64,000 bases of DNA from assembly GCA_963824645.1 (NCBI GenBank), contig CAWGQC010000010.1, positions 186,001 to 250,000 on the forward strand. Reading direction: 5' to 3'. Below the pieces are notes generated by a model. It made no database searches. It was not told the DNA's origin and was given only the letters and a program-made list of their open reading frames with translations. The DNA is from Bog-756 sp963824645. Its GTDB lineage: Bacteria > Actinomycetota > Acidimicrobiia > Acidimicrobiales > RAAP-2. The position numbers and the translations under genes are program-made. Shown piece after piece: positions 62,890 to 64,000 of this stretch (positions are counted from its first letter, which is position 1; each line of letters starts with the position of its first letter).

Positions 62890-63075
62890 ATGTTCTACAT
62901 CATCATATTTTCGATTCTGGCCGTCGTCCTTGTGGTTGGCGGCATCGCCGGCATGTCGCGCCGGCGGAAGGATCTCGAACACGAGGAGCCTCATCACGCC
63001 GCTACCAGTTCGTCGCGCCGGAACCGCAACAAGAAGCGGGCCCAATCGCGCAAGGACCGGCGGAAGCGGCACTGA
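62890..63075 (+). CDS. Small membrane protein with basic tail
   Basis: 61 aa from the ATG at 62890 (62875 is an alternative with MVTRT added). MFYIIIFSILAVVLVVGGIA is one membrane helix; the rest is highly basic (SRRNRNKKRAQSRKDRRKRH). A single helix with a strongly positive cytoplasmic tail could bind nucleic acid, lipid or a partner. I do not recognise the family. It resembles the 29-aa protein at 10132-10221 in design. Confidence 0.6.
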   Translation: MFYIIIFSILAVVLVVGGIAGMSRRRKDLEHEEPHHAATSSSRRNRNKKRAQSRKDRRKRH

Positions 63076-63165
63076 CGGCCACGGCGTCCGGAGCCGGGGT
63101 ACGGCAGGAGAGGGCCCCACAGAGCGGGACCGGATTCTGGAGACGCCTGACGGTGACGATCGCCC

Positions 63166-64000
63166 TCACCCGGAACGCGATGCCAACCGTTGGAGACAAT
63201 CGTAAGCGGCGTACTTGTAGGCGTCGCTGAGGGTGGGTACGTCGAAAGTGGCGTGAATGAAGTAGTCGACCGTGCCCCCGAAATGCAGAACCGCCTGGCC
63301 CTGATGGATGAGCTCGGTGGCGGCATCGCCGACGATATGTACGCCGATCACCCGCCGGTCGTCGCAGCGGACCACCAGCTTGAGAAGCCCCTCGGTGATG
63401 CCGGAAATGGCGGCCCGGCTGTTGTCCGAGAACAATGACACCCCGGTCACGAAATCGATGCCCTGGGCCAGGGCCTCATCCTCGGTGGCTCCGACCATGG
63501 CGCATTCGGGTATGGAATACACACCGAAGGGCGTAAGGGGATCCACGGTCTCCTTGAACGGAATCCCGAGGCCATAGCAGGCCGCCACCCGGCCCTGCTC
63601 CATCGACGCCGATGCCAGAGCCGGGGGCCCGATCACATCTCCGGCGGCATAGATCCCGGGGACGGTCGTCTGATAACGGCCGTCGACGATGATCCGCCCC
63701 CGTTGATCGGTGTTCACGCCGGCGGCAGCCAGACCCAGGTCCTCTGTGTTGCCCGTGCGGCCAGCGGCAAAGATGGCCTTCTCCGGACGGATGACACTCC
63801 CTGCACTGGTCTCGACCCGCAGTCCCCGTTCATCCCGTGAGACATCGGCCACGCCCTCCTTGGACAACACGGACATCCCGAAGGTTCGGAAGCACTCGGT
63901 CACCTGGGCCGCGCACTGGGCATCGAGGAACGGCATCAAGCGCTCGCCCCGGTCGATCAGCGTCACCCGGGCGCCGAGTGCCATGAAGATCGACGCGTAC
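63166..64000 (-). CDS. sthA: Soluble pyridine nucleotide transhydrogenase (SthA), C-terminal part
   Basis: About 278 residues of the C-terminal part are visible; the 5' end lies beyond base 64000. ASIFMALGARVTLIDRGERL is the NAD(P)-binding region, and GRTGNTEDLGL with YAAGDVIGPPALASASMEQG matches SthA more closely than lipoamide dehydrogenases. The C-terminal dimer domain includes PFGVYSIPECAMVG and YFIHATFDVPTLSDAYKYAA. It lacks the His-Glu pair of disulfide reductases here. The enzyme moves hydride between NADH and NADPH in the cytoplasm. Confidence 0.82.
   Translation of the reverse strand, partial: YASIFMALGARVTLIDRGERLMPFLDAQCAAQVTECFRTFGMSVLSKEGVADVSRDERGLRVETSAGSVIRPEKAIFAAGRTGNTEDLGLAAAGVNTDQRGRIIVDGRYQTTVPGIYAAGDVIGPPALASASMEQGRVAACYGLGIPFKETVDPLTPFGVYSIPECAMVGATEDEALAQGIDFVTGVSLFSDNSRAAISGITEGLLKLVVRCDDRRVIGVHIVGDAATELIHQGQAVLHFGGTVDYFIHATFDVPTLSDAYKYAAYDCLQRLASRSG

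Noticed and set aside
1..64000. Mobile elements, prophage, tRNA or rRNA
   Set aside because: No transposase, integrase, terminal repeats or cloverleaf-like sequence was found on either strand by eye.

Overview
The window is high-GC DNA with densely packed genes, frequent ATGA/GTGA overlaps, many GTG starts and little intergenic space. The protein families point to Actinomycetota: a short actinobacterial repeat-type small protein family, a GAP/SfLAP membrane protein, a MalT-like LuxR regulator, SCP2, a SthA-type transhydrogenase, twin-arginine secreted proteins, and many SDRs, amidohydrolases and DHA2 exporters. An uncultured Acidimicrobiia-like lineage is my inference; no rRNA or marker gene here proves it. 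I see no tRNA, rRNA, CRISPR array, transposase, integrase or prophage gene, so this looks like ordinary chromosome.

Layout. 1-2430 (minus): a partial amidohydrolase translationally coupled to an acetoacetate-decarboxylase-like gene, then a second, frameshifted amidohydrolase. 2608-6341: alpha/beta hydrolase, a secreted beta-propeller protein and an MFS transporter. 6508-9351: a V4R-like/GAF/GGDEF/EAL cyclic-di-GMP protein. 9376-13620 (minus): three small membrane proteins (one of only 29 aa) and a large MalT-like regulator preceded by a 28-bp palindrome. 13808-17808: a small protein (paralogue A), a cupin, and a ClC channel coupled to a GH15 enzyme. 18002-31676 (plus): an SDR, then nine closely packed genes: SCP2 protein, glycogen-debranching-type glucosidase, NDH-2, MFS transporter, GMC oxidoreductase and cydDCAB.

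31752-38332 (minus): paralogue B of the small protein behind a good promoter, an SDR lacking the catalytic Tyr, a secreted YxFxxD-repeat protein, and a histidine kinase/response regulator/ABC ATPase/ABC permease set. 38542-49220: a third amidohydrolase (frameshifted), two DHA2 exporters, a GNAT enzyme, SDR, zinc alcohol dehydrogenase, phytanoyl-CoA dioxygenase, pirin and a methyltransferase. 49532-55513: AhpD-like protein, UvrD-type helicase with HRDC domain, LapA-domain protein and a second GGDEF/EAL protein. 55578-64000: SDR, dihydrodipicolinate-reductase-like protein, exported phosphoesterase, BtuF-like protein, nitroreductase, ketopantoate-reductase-like protein, two tiny genes and a partial sthA.

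How the genes may work together. The strongest functional unit is the cluster 18841-31676. It could release glucose units from alpha-glucans, oxidise sugars or alcohols with a flavoprotein, pass NADH electrons to quinone (NDH-2) and burn quinol with cytochrome bd. This grouping is inferred from gene order and overlapping starts and stops. At least eight single-base frame breaks lie in otherwise well-conserved genes (two amidohydrolases, cydD, cydA, cydB twice, the helicase and one GGDEF/EAL gene). Their spread through unrelated genes suggests base-calling or assembly indels, but four in cydDAB alone deserve checking.
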